From contig CAZRNA010000013.1 in the NCBI GenBank assembly GCA_964601325.1, positions 1 to 35,823 of the forward strand: 35,823 nt of DNA, given 5' to 3'. Both the position numbers and the translations under genes were made by a program. Under the pieces are notes generated by a model. It searched no databases. It was not told the origin of the DNA and saw only the letters and a list, made by a program, of their open reading frames with translations. Every line of letters begins with the position of its first letter. Position 1 is the stretch's first letter. Of the stretch, positions 22,703 to 30,707 are shown one piece after another. Source of the DNA: CAVPLU01 sp964601325 (GTDB lineage Archaea > Thermoproteota > Bathyarchaeia > 40CM-2-53-6).

Positions 22703-23384
22703 TCCTTGCTTCCTCCCTTCCTCGCCTAGAGAGGACCTCCAGCCATGGGTTCCCTGCGAAGAAAGTCGGCAGACTCTCCGCCGCAGTAATCGGGGCTAGG
22801 GTGCGTGTCGAAGGAAAGCTCTCGACTGGCTCTGGAGCAGAGGGCATACGCTTCAGAGACATGAGTTCCTCACTCAGACTTTGGACAGTTCGTTCGAGGG
22901 TGTCGATCTGGGCGCGAAGTTCTCGGATCTCGCTTTCGAGCCGATGATCCACTGCTTCACTGGTTTGGGGAACCGCTACGCTCTCCATCTCGAAATAGCG
23001 TGCGGGTAGGGCCTCCTCGACGTTTCTATGGTCGTAGGTGAAGAGACCGATGCCTCGCTCATGAAAGAGTCTCGCGTCAGTGAGAGAAGCGGCACTTTTG
23101 GGAAGAGCAAGGTATGTCCTGCTCGACTTTCCAGCAAGAGCTGTTGCCTTCATTATAGAATTCAGGAAGGCTTGCCGATTTCCCCAGCCTGATTCGTCTA
23201 GAATGACCACACGAACACTCGTATCCTCGCCTTGGAAGAATATATCCGGGCTCGGGCCATTGTCTACGATGGGAGATTCCACAAGGCCGGCACTTGTGAA
23301 ACGTTGACGAATCCTTTGCCTTATGTTGACTAGGTTAGGCTGCGCCAGGGAGCCATCCCTCCATGCGCTCCCAATTCCATCCAT
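22692..23384 (-). CDS. Crenactin-operon partner with coiled coil and C-terminal helix (arcadin-2-like candidate)
   Basis: 230 residues from ATG 23384, which overlaps the crenactin 3' end by 50 nt; the frame is open to 23423 and no later start exists before the folded part. Residues about 45-135 form an alpha/beta domain (TSVRVVILDESGWG, SRTYLALPKSAAS, RGIGLFTYD) that recalls PD-(D/E)xK-like folds without a clear catalytic set. Residues about 143-180 are a coiled coil (RLESEIRELRAQIDTLERTV). A disordered Pro/Ser linker leads to an amphipathic C-terminal helix (NPWLEVLSRRGREEARIAR). The coil plus terminal helix layout is that of arcadin-2, which binds crenactin through its C-terminus. Confidence 0.72.
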   Translation of the reverse strand: MDGIGSAWRDGSLAQPNLVNIRQRIRQRFTSAGLVESPIVDNGPSPDIFFQGEDTSVRVVILDESGWGNRQAFLNSIMKATALAGKSSRTYLALPKSAASLTDARLFHERGIGLFTYDHRNVEEALPARYFEMESVAVPQTSEAVDHRLESEIRELRAQIDTLERTVQSLSEELMSLKRMPSAPEPVESFPSTRTLAPITAAESLPTFFAGNPWLEVLSRRGREEARIAR

Positions 23385-24603
23385 AGTTTTCTGGAACCGC
23401 ATAGCCGTAGATGATGCACCCATGCCAGACCGAGTGTTGCGGGTTCTTCGTCATCTTGACGGACACTCCTTTGATTCCCTTCTCTTTCAACAGCGCCTTC
23501 ATCTTTGTAGGAGCATCCGTTGCGAAGTCTCGGAGTTTCTCGGGAGACTGCCAGCTGAAGTTTCCGCCGGAGAGCAGAATCTCCTTGTACAGTAGGGGCT
23601 GAAGCTCGACCGGGCATCTTTCCACAGACCGTACTATTGCTTCTCCAAAGTCGATCATGCCTTCGAAAACGGCATCACCTATCTTGACATCTTTGGGCCT
23701 GGGCATTCCACGGGTCACGTAACTCTGAAACAGCTCATTCTGAGGGTTGAAGACATATTCCCCGATCAGGAATCTTTGCCATGATTTCTCAGCGAAATCA
23801 ACTTCAACTCTGGTTCCTGGCACCTTGAATCTTGCCCTGAACTTCGCGGGGCTGTCTTTCGCAGCCTTGACCGCGCGTTCTAGATTCATCGGAAGGAGAC
23901 CCAAATCCTCTTTTACACGACGGACGAACGCTTCCTCACGAGCGAGATCTCCGTACCCAAGGTCTTTGAGAATCTCAGCCGTGATGGAATTTGCCTCTCC
24001 GCCTCCTCGGTTCACGGCGACGAGCGCGCTACGTATCGGGTAACTGCTAATGGGACACACCTGCGTATTTCCGTGCCCTGACTCAACGACGACACAGGTC
24101 GTAACTCCGTGACCTATTGCAACTGCAAATGGTTGAGAGATTACAGTGGCGGCTTTGACAAGTCCATCCTTGGCAGCTGCGGTCATGGTCTCGAAGAGAC
24201 TCTCGTACATGTATCGCGGCGAGACACTGGAAAGCGATGCCACCACATAGAAACCTTCGAAGCCATGCTCTGGTTTAGGTCGAAACATGTCGAGGCCGAA
24301 ACGGGAGATCTCGTTGACAACTCTCCAGGATCTGTTGTCTCCCCGATCTATAACGCCGTTTCGCATAGGATAGACGAGCCGCGAGGACAGGTCTTCTGAG
24401 GATTGCAGGTAGAGAGGAACGTCGTCCCCGACGACGATTTCTGGCGCCTGGTTCAGTGCCCGCATCATGATGGAATCTCGATCCGGGAAGTACCCTCTGT
24501 TTCGTAGTATCTTGGGGGCGTCGCCGCAAGTTATCGGCCCGAACTTGAAATCACTGGTTCCGAAATCCATTCCGAACGTGTACTGTTCCTTGTACTCGCT
24601 CAA
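23335..24603 (-). CDS. Crenactin (archaeal actin homologue)
   Basis: 422 residues from TTG. The actin nucleotide-binding motifs are present: phosphate 1 TFGMDFGTSDFKFGPI (residues 9-24), phosphate 2 VVESGHGNTQVCPI (172-185, Glu where classical actins have Asp), and the adenosine motif ILLSGGNFSW (342-351). SDFKFGPI, PMRNGVIDRGDNRSWRVV and the C-terminal WERMEGW fit crenactin rather than MreB or Hsp70. Crenactin forms double-helical filaments in rod-shaped Thermoproteales and is linked to cell shape. The start overlaps the stop of the upstream small gene. Confidence 0.88.
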   Translation of the reverse strand: MSEYKEQYTFGMDFGTSDFKFGPITCGDAPKILRNRGYFPDRDSIMMRALNQAPEIVVGDDVPLYLQSSEDLSSRLVYPMRNGVIDRGDNRSWRVVNEISRFGLDMFRPKPEHGFEGFYVVASLSSVSPRYMYESLFETMTAAAKDGLVKAATVISQPFAVAIGHGVTTCVVVESGHGNTQVCPISSYPIRSALVAVNRGGGEANSITAEILKDLGYGDLAREEAFVRRVKEDLGLLPMNLERAVKAAKDSPAKFRARFKVPGTRVEVDFAEKSWQRFLIGEYVFNPQNELFQSYVTRGMPRPKDVKIGDAVFEGMIDFGEAIVRSVERCPVELQPLLYKEILLSGGNFSWQSPEKLRDFATDAPTKMKALLKEKGIKGVSVKMTKNPQHSVWHGCIIYGYAVPENYGWNWERMEGWLPGAA

Positions 24604-24788
24604 CCCGAACTCCTCTCAACAACCAGTCTCTCCCCATCTATTCGGACGACTACTTCCTCGTTGGCTGAGAAGGGGAACAGCGAATCTTTCACAACGTCAG
24701 CAGGAATGTAGAGAACGCCTGTGCGACTTCTGTCTGAGCGCGTCCCGAGTATTATGCGCGCGATCCCGCGAAGGACCATGTGATTCAC
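24600..24788 (-). CDS. 62-residue AbrB/SpoVT-like protein, first gene of the crenactin operon
   Basis: Its stop overlaps the crenactin TTG start, which argues for one mRNA with coupled translation. An ATG three codons in is the alternative start. The sequence has the swapped-hairpin pattern of AbrB-like domains: MVLRGIARIILGTRSDR, TGVLYIPADVVKDSLFPF, and ANEEVVVRIDGERLVVE. Such proteins bind DNA (autoregulators, antitoxin-like) or serve as small scaffolds. No toxin gene is next to it, so operon autoregulation is the simplest guess. Confidence 0.65.
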   Translation of the reverse strand: MNHMVLRGIARIILGTRSDRSRTGVLYIPADVVKDSLFPFSANEEVVVRIDGERLVVERSSG

Positions 24789-24877
24789 CTGTCAAATTGA
24801 CTGGCAGAGCGTACGGTAGACCGTGCGATAAGAACCGGAGAATGACATGACAGACTGGTGAGGCAAGTGAAACTACC

Positions 24878-24936
24878 GGAGTGGCGATGATTCGAACGAC
24901 GCAGGAGAAGCCATTTACCCCAAATCGCCCAACTCC
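24878..24936. repeat. Interrupted inverted repeat between the crenactin operon and the MFS gene
   Basis: GGAGT-GGCGAT (24878-24888) is mirrored by ATCGCC-CA-ACTCC (24924-24936): 11 pairs with a 2-nt bulge and a 35-nt loop. It lies between divergent genes, 28 nt before the MFS start. It could be an operator or a transcribed hairpin. The TTCGAA inside the loop looks like a T-loop but no cloverleaf can be drawn. Confidence 0.45.
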
Positions 24937-24963
24937 TGTTGCTCGGCTCAGAGGGCATTCGTG

Positions 24964-26142
24964 ATGACACGCCCAACAGGTCAGTATGTGCTGACATTCC
25001 TGCTCATGTTCGCCATCGGTCTTGGCGTGCCCATTTCACCCCTGTTCGCGTCAAAAATGGGAGCGAGCTGGCTGGAGATCGGACTGATGGGGGCCGCGTG
25101 GGGAATTGTCTTTACATCGTCGGCATTTCTGACCGGGCGCGTCTCTGATAGAATTGGGAGAAAACCCGTTCTGGCAATGAGTTGCGCCTTGAGCGCATTG
25201 GCGGCCCTGTGGTTCCTGCGGGCTACTAGCGTCACTGAAGTGATCGTGATCAGGGGATTGGAAGGACTCGCGTGGGCGTGCTTCTGGCCACCAATGGAGG
25301 CTCTTGCAACAGAGACTGCGGATACTGAGCGGATCGGCAGAGGCATTGGGTTCGTCACAACTGTCTACGCACTCGGTTTTGCCATCGGCTCATTTTCAGC
25401 AGGAGTCATGACAGGTTTCTTCGGATTCACTCTAGCCTTCTCGACCTACTTTGCATTCGCTGCCGTTTCGATACTCGCGGTTTCGTTTGTCGAAACTCCG
25501 AAACGCACGTATCACGGGGGGACACGGCCACGCGGTGGACTGGCGCGGAAACTCTCGTCTCGCGGTCTGGTAGCCGGAAACGTCCTTGGAGCATCCTACA
25601 CATTCGGACTGGCAACCGTCATGGCGTTACTCTCAGTCTACGCTGCCGGCCTTGGAGTCCCCATCTTCTGGATCGGGAGTGCTTTGTCGATATTCTGGGT
25701 TGGAAGAATACTCGGCGCTGCATCTGCTGGAACTGCATCGGATAGGTCAGGGAGGAGACGTGTAGCCCTGACCGCTCTGCTCGTGGGATGTGTAGGATTC
25801 GTGACGATTGGGAGCGCTCCGAGTCTCTTGCTCATTGTTGTCGGCGCCCTTTTGACGGGTCTTTCGATAGGCAGCATCTTCCCAGTCAATGTGGCGATTA
25901 TTGCAGATGATATTGAACCGGAGTTCCGTGGGGCTGCGATGGGGTTCTACGAGATGATCTGTGCAATTGCTTTCATGGCCGCTTCGGCGTTCGGAGGAAT
26001 AATCGCTGAACTGGTTGATCCGAGAACGCCATACGAATTGTCGGCGGTTGTCTACGTTTCGTGTGCAATCGCACTCGCGGTTCTTCTGCCAAAACATCCG
26101 CGGACCGTTAACGCGCACTCAGGGGGAAACATCACCAATTGA
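24964..26142 (+). CDS. Major facilitator superfamily transporter
   Basis: 392 residues from ATG (GTG one codon earlier is possible). Twelve membrane spans in two halves. Motif A occurs twice, GRVSDRIGRKPVLAMS after TM2 and GTASDRSGRRRVALT after TM8, as expected for an internal duplication. No substrate-specific motif is recognised; the drug/H+ antiporter or sugar/organic-acid groups are both possible. Divergent from the crenactin operon, with an inverted repeat in the shared upstream region. Confidence 0.9.
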   Translation: MTRPTGQYVLTFLLMFAIGLGVPISPLFASKMGASWLEIGLMGAAWGIVFTSSAFLTGRVSDRIGRKPVLAMSCALSALAALWFLRATSVTEVIVIRGLEGLAWACFWPPMEALATETADTERIGRGIGFVTTVYALGFAIGSFSAGVMTGFFGFTLAFSTYFAFAAVSILAVSFVETPKRTYHGGTRPRGGLARKLSSRGLVAGNVLGASYTFGLATVMALLSVYAAGLGVPIFWIGSALSIFWVGRILGAASAGTASDRSGRRRVALTALLVGCVGFVTIGSAPSLLLIVVGALLTGLSIGSIFPVNVAIIADDIEPEFRGAAMGFYEMICAIAFMAASAFGGIIAELVDPRTPYELSAVVYVSCAIALAVLLPKHPRTVNAHSGGNITN

Positions 26143-26146
26143 AGGA

Positions 26147-26192
26147 GACTCCTGTTCTGCTGTCGCGATTGGAGATTCAGTTAGCAGGAGTC
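26147..26192. repeat. Inverted repeat just after the MFS gene
   Basis: GACTCCTG (26147-26154) and CAGGAGTC (26185-26192), perfect 8-nt arms with a 30-nt spacer, starting 5 nt after the MFS stop. It may be a transcript-end hairpin, although there is no U tract. Confidence 0.35.
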
Positions 26193-26322
26193 CACGCATT
26201 CTCTGATCATCGGTATCGAACTCGCTTCGGAGTCATTTGGCAGAACATACTCAGTCCGCCGGCCGCTCGATACCTTTTTTACTGGTGTGTTTGGCGCGTA
26301 TTAGCGCGAGCGTGGATGACAT

Positions 26323-26810
26323 ATGCTCTCCTTGAAGCCTGATGACTTTTCGGGAGCTAAGCTCATTGACTCACGTGATGTCCTAGCCGTGTTCTATGCC
26401 AGTTGGTGCCCGTTCTGCAGAGCCTTTCTCACGACCTTCGAAAGTGCAATGATGAAGAGGACCAACCCTGACGGAGCCCTCGTCGACATCAGCGACCAAG
26501 ACAACCCATTGTGGGAGACATTCAAAGNNNNNNNNNNNNNNNNNNNNNNNNNNNNNNNNNNNNNNNNNNNNNNNNNNNNNNNNNNNNNNNNNNNNNNNNN
26601 NNNNNNNNNNNNNNNNNNNNNNNNNNNGGAGCCCTCGTCGACATCAGCGACCAAGACAACCCATTGTGGGAGACATTCAAAGTCGATATAGTCCCGACTT
26701 TGGTAGGGTTCAGAGACGGCGCGGCGATTGTGAGAAAAGACGGGATCGCCGGCGTAGGTCTAGGAATTTCCGATATTCAGGATGCGTTGCGAAAGATGGA
26801 GAAAGACTAG
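26323..26810 (+). CDS. Thioredoxin-like protein split by an artefactual assembly gap
   Basis: Left part MLSLKPDDFSGAKLIDSRDV..., active site YASWCPFCRAF; right part with the cis-Pro loop VDIVPTLVGFRDGAA and ending ALRKMEKD. Between them are 100 N. The 55 nt before the gap (26473-26527) are repeated exactly after it (26628-26682). Removing one copy and the N run joins the frame exactly (...FK-VDIVPT...) into an intact thioredoxin of about 110 residues. So the gene is most likely whole and the gap is false. No signal peptide: a cytosolic CPFC thioredoxin. Confidence 0.85.
26528..26627. other. 100-N scaffold gap flanked by a 55-bp exact duplication
   Basis: Both flanks carry the same 55 nt, so the contigs overlap and the true gap length is probably negative. 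See the thioredoxin entry. Confidence 0.9.
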
Positions 26811-26842
26811 ACGACTCGCTTCGAAGGATTCGCTCGGTAAGG

Positions 26843-26850
26843 CATATATC
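26843..26850 (+). promoter_or_regulatory. TATA-like box of the cyclase-family gene
   Basis: CATATATC, 52 nt before ATG 26902, which is why the internal ATG and not the first codon of the frame is taken as the start; GGAAGG precedes the ATG. Confidence 0.45.
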
Positions 26851-26901
26851 TCGTTACCTGAACGTTTGACCCCGCCTCATGAGGCATGGAAGGTCTTTGT
26901 A

Positions 26902-27744
26902 ATGAAATTCGTCGATCTGACGGTTCCGATCGGAATAGCAACGCCACCGTGGCCAACATACGAGCCACTTCAAGTGAAATACTTCAAGCGACTTGCTCCA
27001 AATGGAGCGAATGGCCAGATTCTAACACACTCCAACCACGTCGGTACTCACCTTGACGGAGAGATACACTTCTACACCCCAGGAAAGGACATCGCGAGCT
27101 TGACGATGGATTTCCTAGTCGGACCAGGAGCGGTAGTAGACCTATCAGACGCAGCAGGCGATTATGATGTCTATACTTCGAAGATGATAGAGGACAGAGT
27201 TGAGACCAAAGAAGGCGACATACTGATCATCCACACCGGCTACCACAAATACGGCTGGGACCAACCAACCGCCGACGAAATCCGATACATGGTCAAGCAT
27301 CCTGGCCCAGACAGAGAATTCGCAGAGTGGGCCAAGAGAAAGAAGATCAAGTGGATTGGCGTCGACTGCGGTAGCGCCGACCACCCAATGAACACGATCA
27401 TCCGCGACTGGATGCCTAGACAAGCAAGAGAAGCCGACGCTCACTTCCAAAAGAAGTATGGCAAAGCATTGAAAGAGGTCTTCTCCGACGACAAGTACCA
27501 GCTCATGCACATCGAGATGTTCCCCCACACAATAATCCACGCTGAGTGCATCGGAGGAGACATTGACCTCCTTCTCAACCAACGCACAACGATTGGGTTC
27601 TTCCCGTGGCGATTCGTGGACGGCGAGTCAAGCATAGGTCGATGCGTCGCCGTCCTAGAGGACACCGAATACGACCGCCTAATGAAGAAGAAAGCATCGT
27701 TGCCGAGAACTAAGTTCGGTGACGCAATCGGGTGCAAACGCTAG
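26902..27744 (+). CDS. Cyclase/kynurenine formamidase-like metal hydrolase
   Basis: 280 residues from ATG 26902, which begins MKFVDLTVPIGIATPPWP as this family does. The metal site is SNHVGTHLDGEIHF (HxGTHxD...H, about residues 51-60). DILIIHTGYHKYGWD and KWIGVDCGSADHP are further family marks. Members (PF04199) hydrolyse or cyclise N-formylkynurenine and other small amides or lactones. The substrate is unknown. It stands in front of amino-acid catabolic genes. Confidence 0.87.
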   Translation: MKFVDLTVPIGIATPPWPTYEPLQVKYFKRLAPNGANGQILTHSNHVGTHLDGEIHFYTPGKDIASLTMDFLVGPGAVVDLSDAAGDYDVYTSKMIEDRVETKEGDILIIHTGYHKYGWDQPTADEIRYMVKHPGPDREFAEWAKRKKIKWIGVDCGSADHPMNTIIRDWMPRQAREADAHFQKKYGKALKEVFSDDKYQLMHIEMFPHTIIHAECIGGDIDLLLNQRTTIGFFPWRFVDGESSIGRCVAVLEDTEYDRLMKKKASLPRTKFGDAIGCKR

Positions 27745-27843
27745 ACGACGACAAACGTCAGCCATGCTAGCGACACAAACGTGACGTAGAAGAACACTCA
27801 AGGGCCACGCGATAGCCTTGCACGGACGTTCAGGTGTCACCAC

Positions 27844-28438
27844 TTAGACGCCGCGCTTGAGTATTGCGTGTAGGACAGGGCACAGACCCTCTTTGTAGAT
27901 AGCGGCGCCCATCTTTCTGTAACCTTCGGAATTTAAGTGGAGCCCATCACTCGAGTACTGTGAAGCAAGCCTTTTCGTGTCCTTGTCGCGCGTTGCGCGG
28001 AAAAGGTCAACACATCGTATCCCGATTTCTCGACAATGTTCCTGCAATAGCGTGTTCAATAGGATCCGTGTAGGGATTCCTTCGTCGTATCCGAGTATTG
28101 ATGGCACGGTGCACGCGATCGGCGTTATTTGGTGCTCACGTGAAAGCTTGTACATTGTACTGAGGTTCTGTAGTATCTGTCTTGGAGCGAGTCCCCACCC
28201 CAGGTCATTCGAGCCGCCCAAGACTATTNNNNNNNNNNNNNNNNNNNNNNNNNNNNNNNNNNNNNNNNNNNNNNNNNNNNNNNNNNNNNNNNNNNNNNNN
28301 NNNNNNNNNNNNNNNNNNNNNNNNNNNNGTGAAGACATGTCGGGCATCGATTTCACCACAGCCTACAGTGCCGATTCGGAGGCAGACTCTCAGACTCCGA
28401 CTATTAGACCGTTGGAACCCAACGAATCCGCTCACTAA
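27844..28438 (-). CDS. SGNH/GDSL-type hydrolase, interrupted by a sequence gap
   Basis: The C-terminal 130 residues are clear: IVLGGSNDLGWGLAPRQI carries the block III Asn (GxND), and DGLHLNSEGYRKMGAAI is block V with the catalytic Asp and His. The N-terminal part with the GDS nucleophile must lie in or beyond the 100-N gap. The sequence right of the gap (28329-28438) gives no GDS motif in a clean frame, so the start and reading frame there cannot be set. An esterase/lipase-type activity is likely. Divergent from proline dehydrogenase. Confidence 0.75.
28229..28328. other. 100-N scaffold gap inside the SGNH gene
   Basis: Unlike the first gap, its flanks share no duplicated sequence, so real sequence of unknown length is missing. 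Confidence 0.9.
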
Positions 28439-28443
28439 TACCG

Positions 28444-28451
28444 TTTAATAC
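28444..28451 (+). promoter_or_regulatory. TATA-like box of proline dehydrogenase
   Basis: TTTAATAC about 24-31 nt before GTG 28475, which would give a leaderless mRNA. Confidence 0.35.
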
Positions 28452-28474
28452 GATATGGCTCGCCTCCATGGACG

Positions 28475-29338
28475 GTGAGCAGATTGGCGAGTCTGTGGAC
28501 AGGTCTTCTTCTTCGCATTGCGAAACATTGGATTGCAGGGGAGACATCTGAGGACGCCTTCGCCCGCGTTCAACAATCCAACACCCGTAGGGTGCGAGGA
28601 ATACTCAACCTGCTTGGAGAGGAGACGACTTCCCGAGAAGAGACGACCGCTGCCACCACAGAATACCTCGAAATCCTCGATGAACTCAAGTCACGTCAAA
28701 TCGAGGGCTGCATTTCCGTGAAACCGACTCAGCTGGGCCTTTCTATTGACCCTTCCCTGTTCAGGGACAATCTCGCCAAGATTCAGAACAAAGCCAAGTC
28801 GCTTGGAACCTTCGTCTGGGTCGACATGGAAGGTTCACCTTTCACTGCGCAGATAGTCGATTCCTACCTCGAATTCCGCAAGAGATGCGACAATATCGGA
28901 ATCGCTATGCAGGCCTACCTGAAGAGAAGTGAGGAAGATGTGAACCGCATTCTCGATCTTGGTGGTGCGATTAGACTATGCAAGGGCGCCTACAACGAGA
29001 GCCCCGAGATAGTCTACAAGCGGAGGAAGCAGATTGATGAGAACTTCTCAAAGCTCATGCGGTCAATATTTGAACGAGGGAGAGGGTTTGCCATTGCAAC
29101 TCATGACGAGAAAGTAATCGAGGAAGCGATACGCCTGAGCAATGTCCATCATGCAGATTTCGAGTTCGAGATGCTAATGGGCATCAGAGACAAGAAGAAA
29201 CTGGAACTTGTCCAAAGAGGGTACCGAGTAAGTGAGTACATTCCGTTTGGCAAGAGCTGGTGGGCCTACTCGAAGAGACGGATTCTGGAACACAAGAGCA
29301 ACATCTTTTTGCTTGCACGTTCACTCGTCAGCGGATAG
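28475..29338 (+). CDS. Proline dehydrogenase
   Basis: 287 residues from GTG. This FAD enzyme oxidises proline to pyrroline-5-carboxylate. The TIM-barrel marks are VSVKPTQLGLSID, FVWVDMEGS, AIRLCKGAY, ADFEFEMLMGIR and the substrate-binding C-terminus YIPFGKSWWAYSKRR (YxPxGxxWxxYxxRR). It is the short monofunctional type, without a P5C dehydrogenase domain, and no P5C dehydrogenase gene is in the window. Divergent from the SGNH gene and convergent with the coiled-coil gene. Confidence 0.94.
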   Translation: MSRLASLWTGLLLRIAKHWIAGETSEDAFARVQQSNTRRVRGILNLLGEETTSREETTAATTEYLEILDELKSRQIEGCISVKPTQLGLSIDPSLFRDNLAKIQNKAKSLGTFVWVDMEGSPFTAQIVDSYLEFRKRCDNIGIAMQAYLKRSEEDVNRILDLGGAIRLCKGAYNESPEIVYKRRKQIDENFSKLMRSIFERGRGFAIATHDEKVIEEAIRLSNVHHADFEFEMLMGIRDKKKLELVQRGYRVSEYIPFGKSWWAYSKRRILEHKSNIFLLARSLVSG

Positions 29339-29389
29339 TGCTTGTCACTAAGCTCCATTGGATCTGTGCGACACACTTTATCCTCGAAA

Positions 29390-30595
29390 TCATAGGAGTA
29401 TGGATACCTGCTCGCCCAGAACTTCCTGGAGAGCAGACTCTATTCGCTCCTTGCCGGCTAGAACGGATATTCGCAGCCGTGCTTCCTGCAATTCCAATTC
29501 CGTGATCCGGCCTTGGCGCTCATTGATTTCTATGCGAAGATCATCGAATTGCCTTCGAACTGAAAGCCACTTGTCGTATAGACCGGAACCCTTGAGTTGC
29601 CTCAATGCTTCCCGTCGGTTTGCTTCCAAAACTCCATGATCCTCTCTAAATCGGTCTAAGGCTCCTGCTTGGAGTATCTGTATGGCTTCGTAGGCTCTCC
29701 GCTTTCTTCTCTGATCAAGGAGCAGCTCGTCGCTCTCAAGCAGCTCGTAGACGGAGATGAGCAGCTGGTGCATCTCGCCGGCCGGAGTCTCTAGCACGCT
29801 CGCAAGTGGATTCTCAACAATCTTGTTGACAATTACCTTGCTCGATCTCTCGAGCGCCTTGTCGTCAGCTCGGTCTATTTTTCGCAGGGGCTTCAGCAAA
29901 GGTTCAAGCAGTGCAAGGATTTCTGCTTCCTTCTGTCGAGCTTGCTGTTCAATTTGATCCAGTTCCTTGAGGGCGCGATCACGACCAAGCGCAGAGAGAT
30001 TGTCTTGGAGTGCCGACTCGCGATCCTGAAGCCTCTTTATGGCTTCCTTTGTTTGCTGAATCTCATCCGTCTTGAGACTTAGTTCTTGAGCAGTTCCTAT
30101 GAGTTGATCGGCATCCTCTGCTATGAGCTGTAGTTCTTTCAATTTTGAGCTATCTAGGGCTTGACCAAGCTCTGTGATATTCTGGCTGAGCGTGGCAATG
30201 GAGTCTTCAAGGGTTGAGGACTCGGATTTGACGGTCCGAATTATGCTTGGAACATACTTGTTGTATACTTTCACGATCGCTCGAACGGTTTGAATCGACT
30301 CCTCCTGGAACTTCCTCAACTCATCGTACGAGGGTTCAGGTCTGCGAGCAGAGAGGGACCTGCAGGCCTCGAGGACCTGTTCGGAGAGTCGGGCACCGTG
30401 CTGCTCCGCCGGCTTGCTCAGGGTCCCCCAAGCCAGTCCAACGGCCTCTCGGAGGTTTGACGCTGCCCTCTCAACTGATCCGACTGATCTGAAGACCTGC
30501 TTCAGCTTGGATGAGAACTTTCCATGATAGGACCGCTCTCTATCGGTCATGATCTGGCGCATTTTTCCGCCGAGATTATGGACAGGGATTTCCAC
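29390..30595 (-). CDS. Long coiled-coil protein, unknown family
   Basis: 401 residues from GTG. Most of the chain after residue 95 is heptad-rich: LKELQLIAEDADQLIGTAQ, AIKRLQDRESALQDNLSAL, LKELDQIEQQARQKEAEIL and, near the end, IEINERQGRITELELQEARL. There is no membrane span, signal peptide or ATPase motif, so it is not an SMC. The N-terminal 95 residues are mixed helical and basic. A cytoskeletal or chromosome-associated role is possible; the crenactin operon is about 5 kb away, but no link is shown. Confidence 0.75.
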   Translation of the reverse strand: MEIPVHNLGGKMRQIMTDRERSYHGKFSSKLKQVFRSVGSVERAASNLREAVGLAWGTLSKPAEQHGARLSEQVLEACRSLSARRPEPSYDELRKFQEESIQTVRAIVKVYNKYVPSIIRTVKSESSTLEDSIATLSQNITELGQALDSSKLKELQLIAEDADQLIGTAQELSLKTDEIQQTKEAIKRLQDRESALQDNLSALGRDRALKELDQIEQQARQKEAEILALLEPLLKPLRKIDRADDKALERSSKVIVNKIVENPLASVLETPAGEMHQLLISVYELLESDELLLDQRRKRRAYEAIQILQAGALDRFREDHGVLEANRREALRQLKGSGLYDKWLSVRRQFDDLRIEINERQGRITELELQEARLRISVLAGKERIESALQEVLGEQVSILL

Positions 30596-30707
30596 GTGTC
30601 TTCATTCCTCACCGACCAAGGCAGATATCATCGAGATCGATCCTCTTGTCCAGATCAGAGCGAGTGAATTGGAACTGAATTTCACATGACGTGGGGGCGA
30701 TACGCAT

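Noticed and set aside
24868..24942. Possible minus-strand tRNA (GTTCGAATC with flanking GGAGT/ACTCC arms)
   Set aside because: The T-stem has two mismatches in five pairs, and no anticodon arm or D-arm can be drawn even allowing an intron. Listed only as an inverted repeat.
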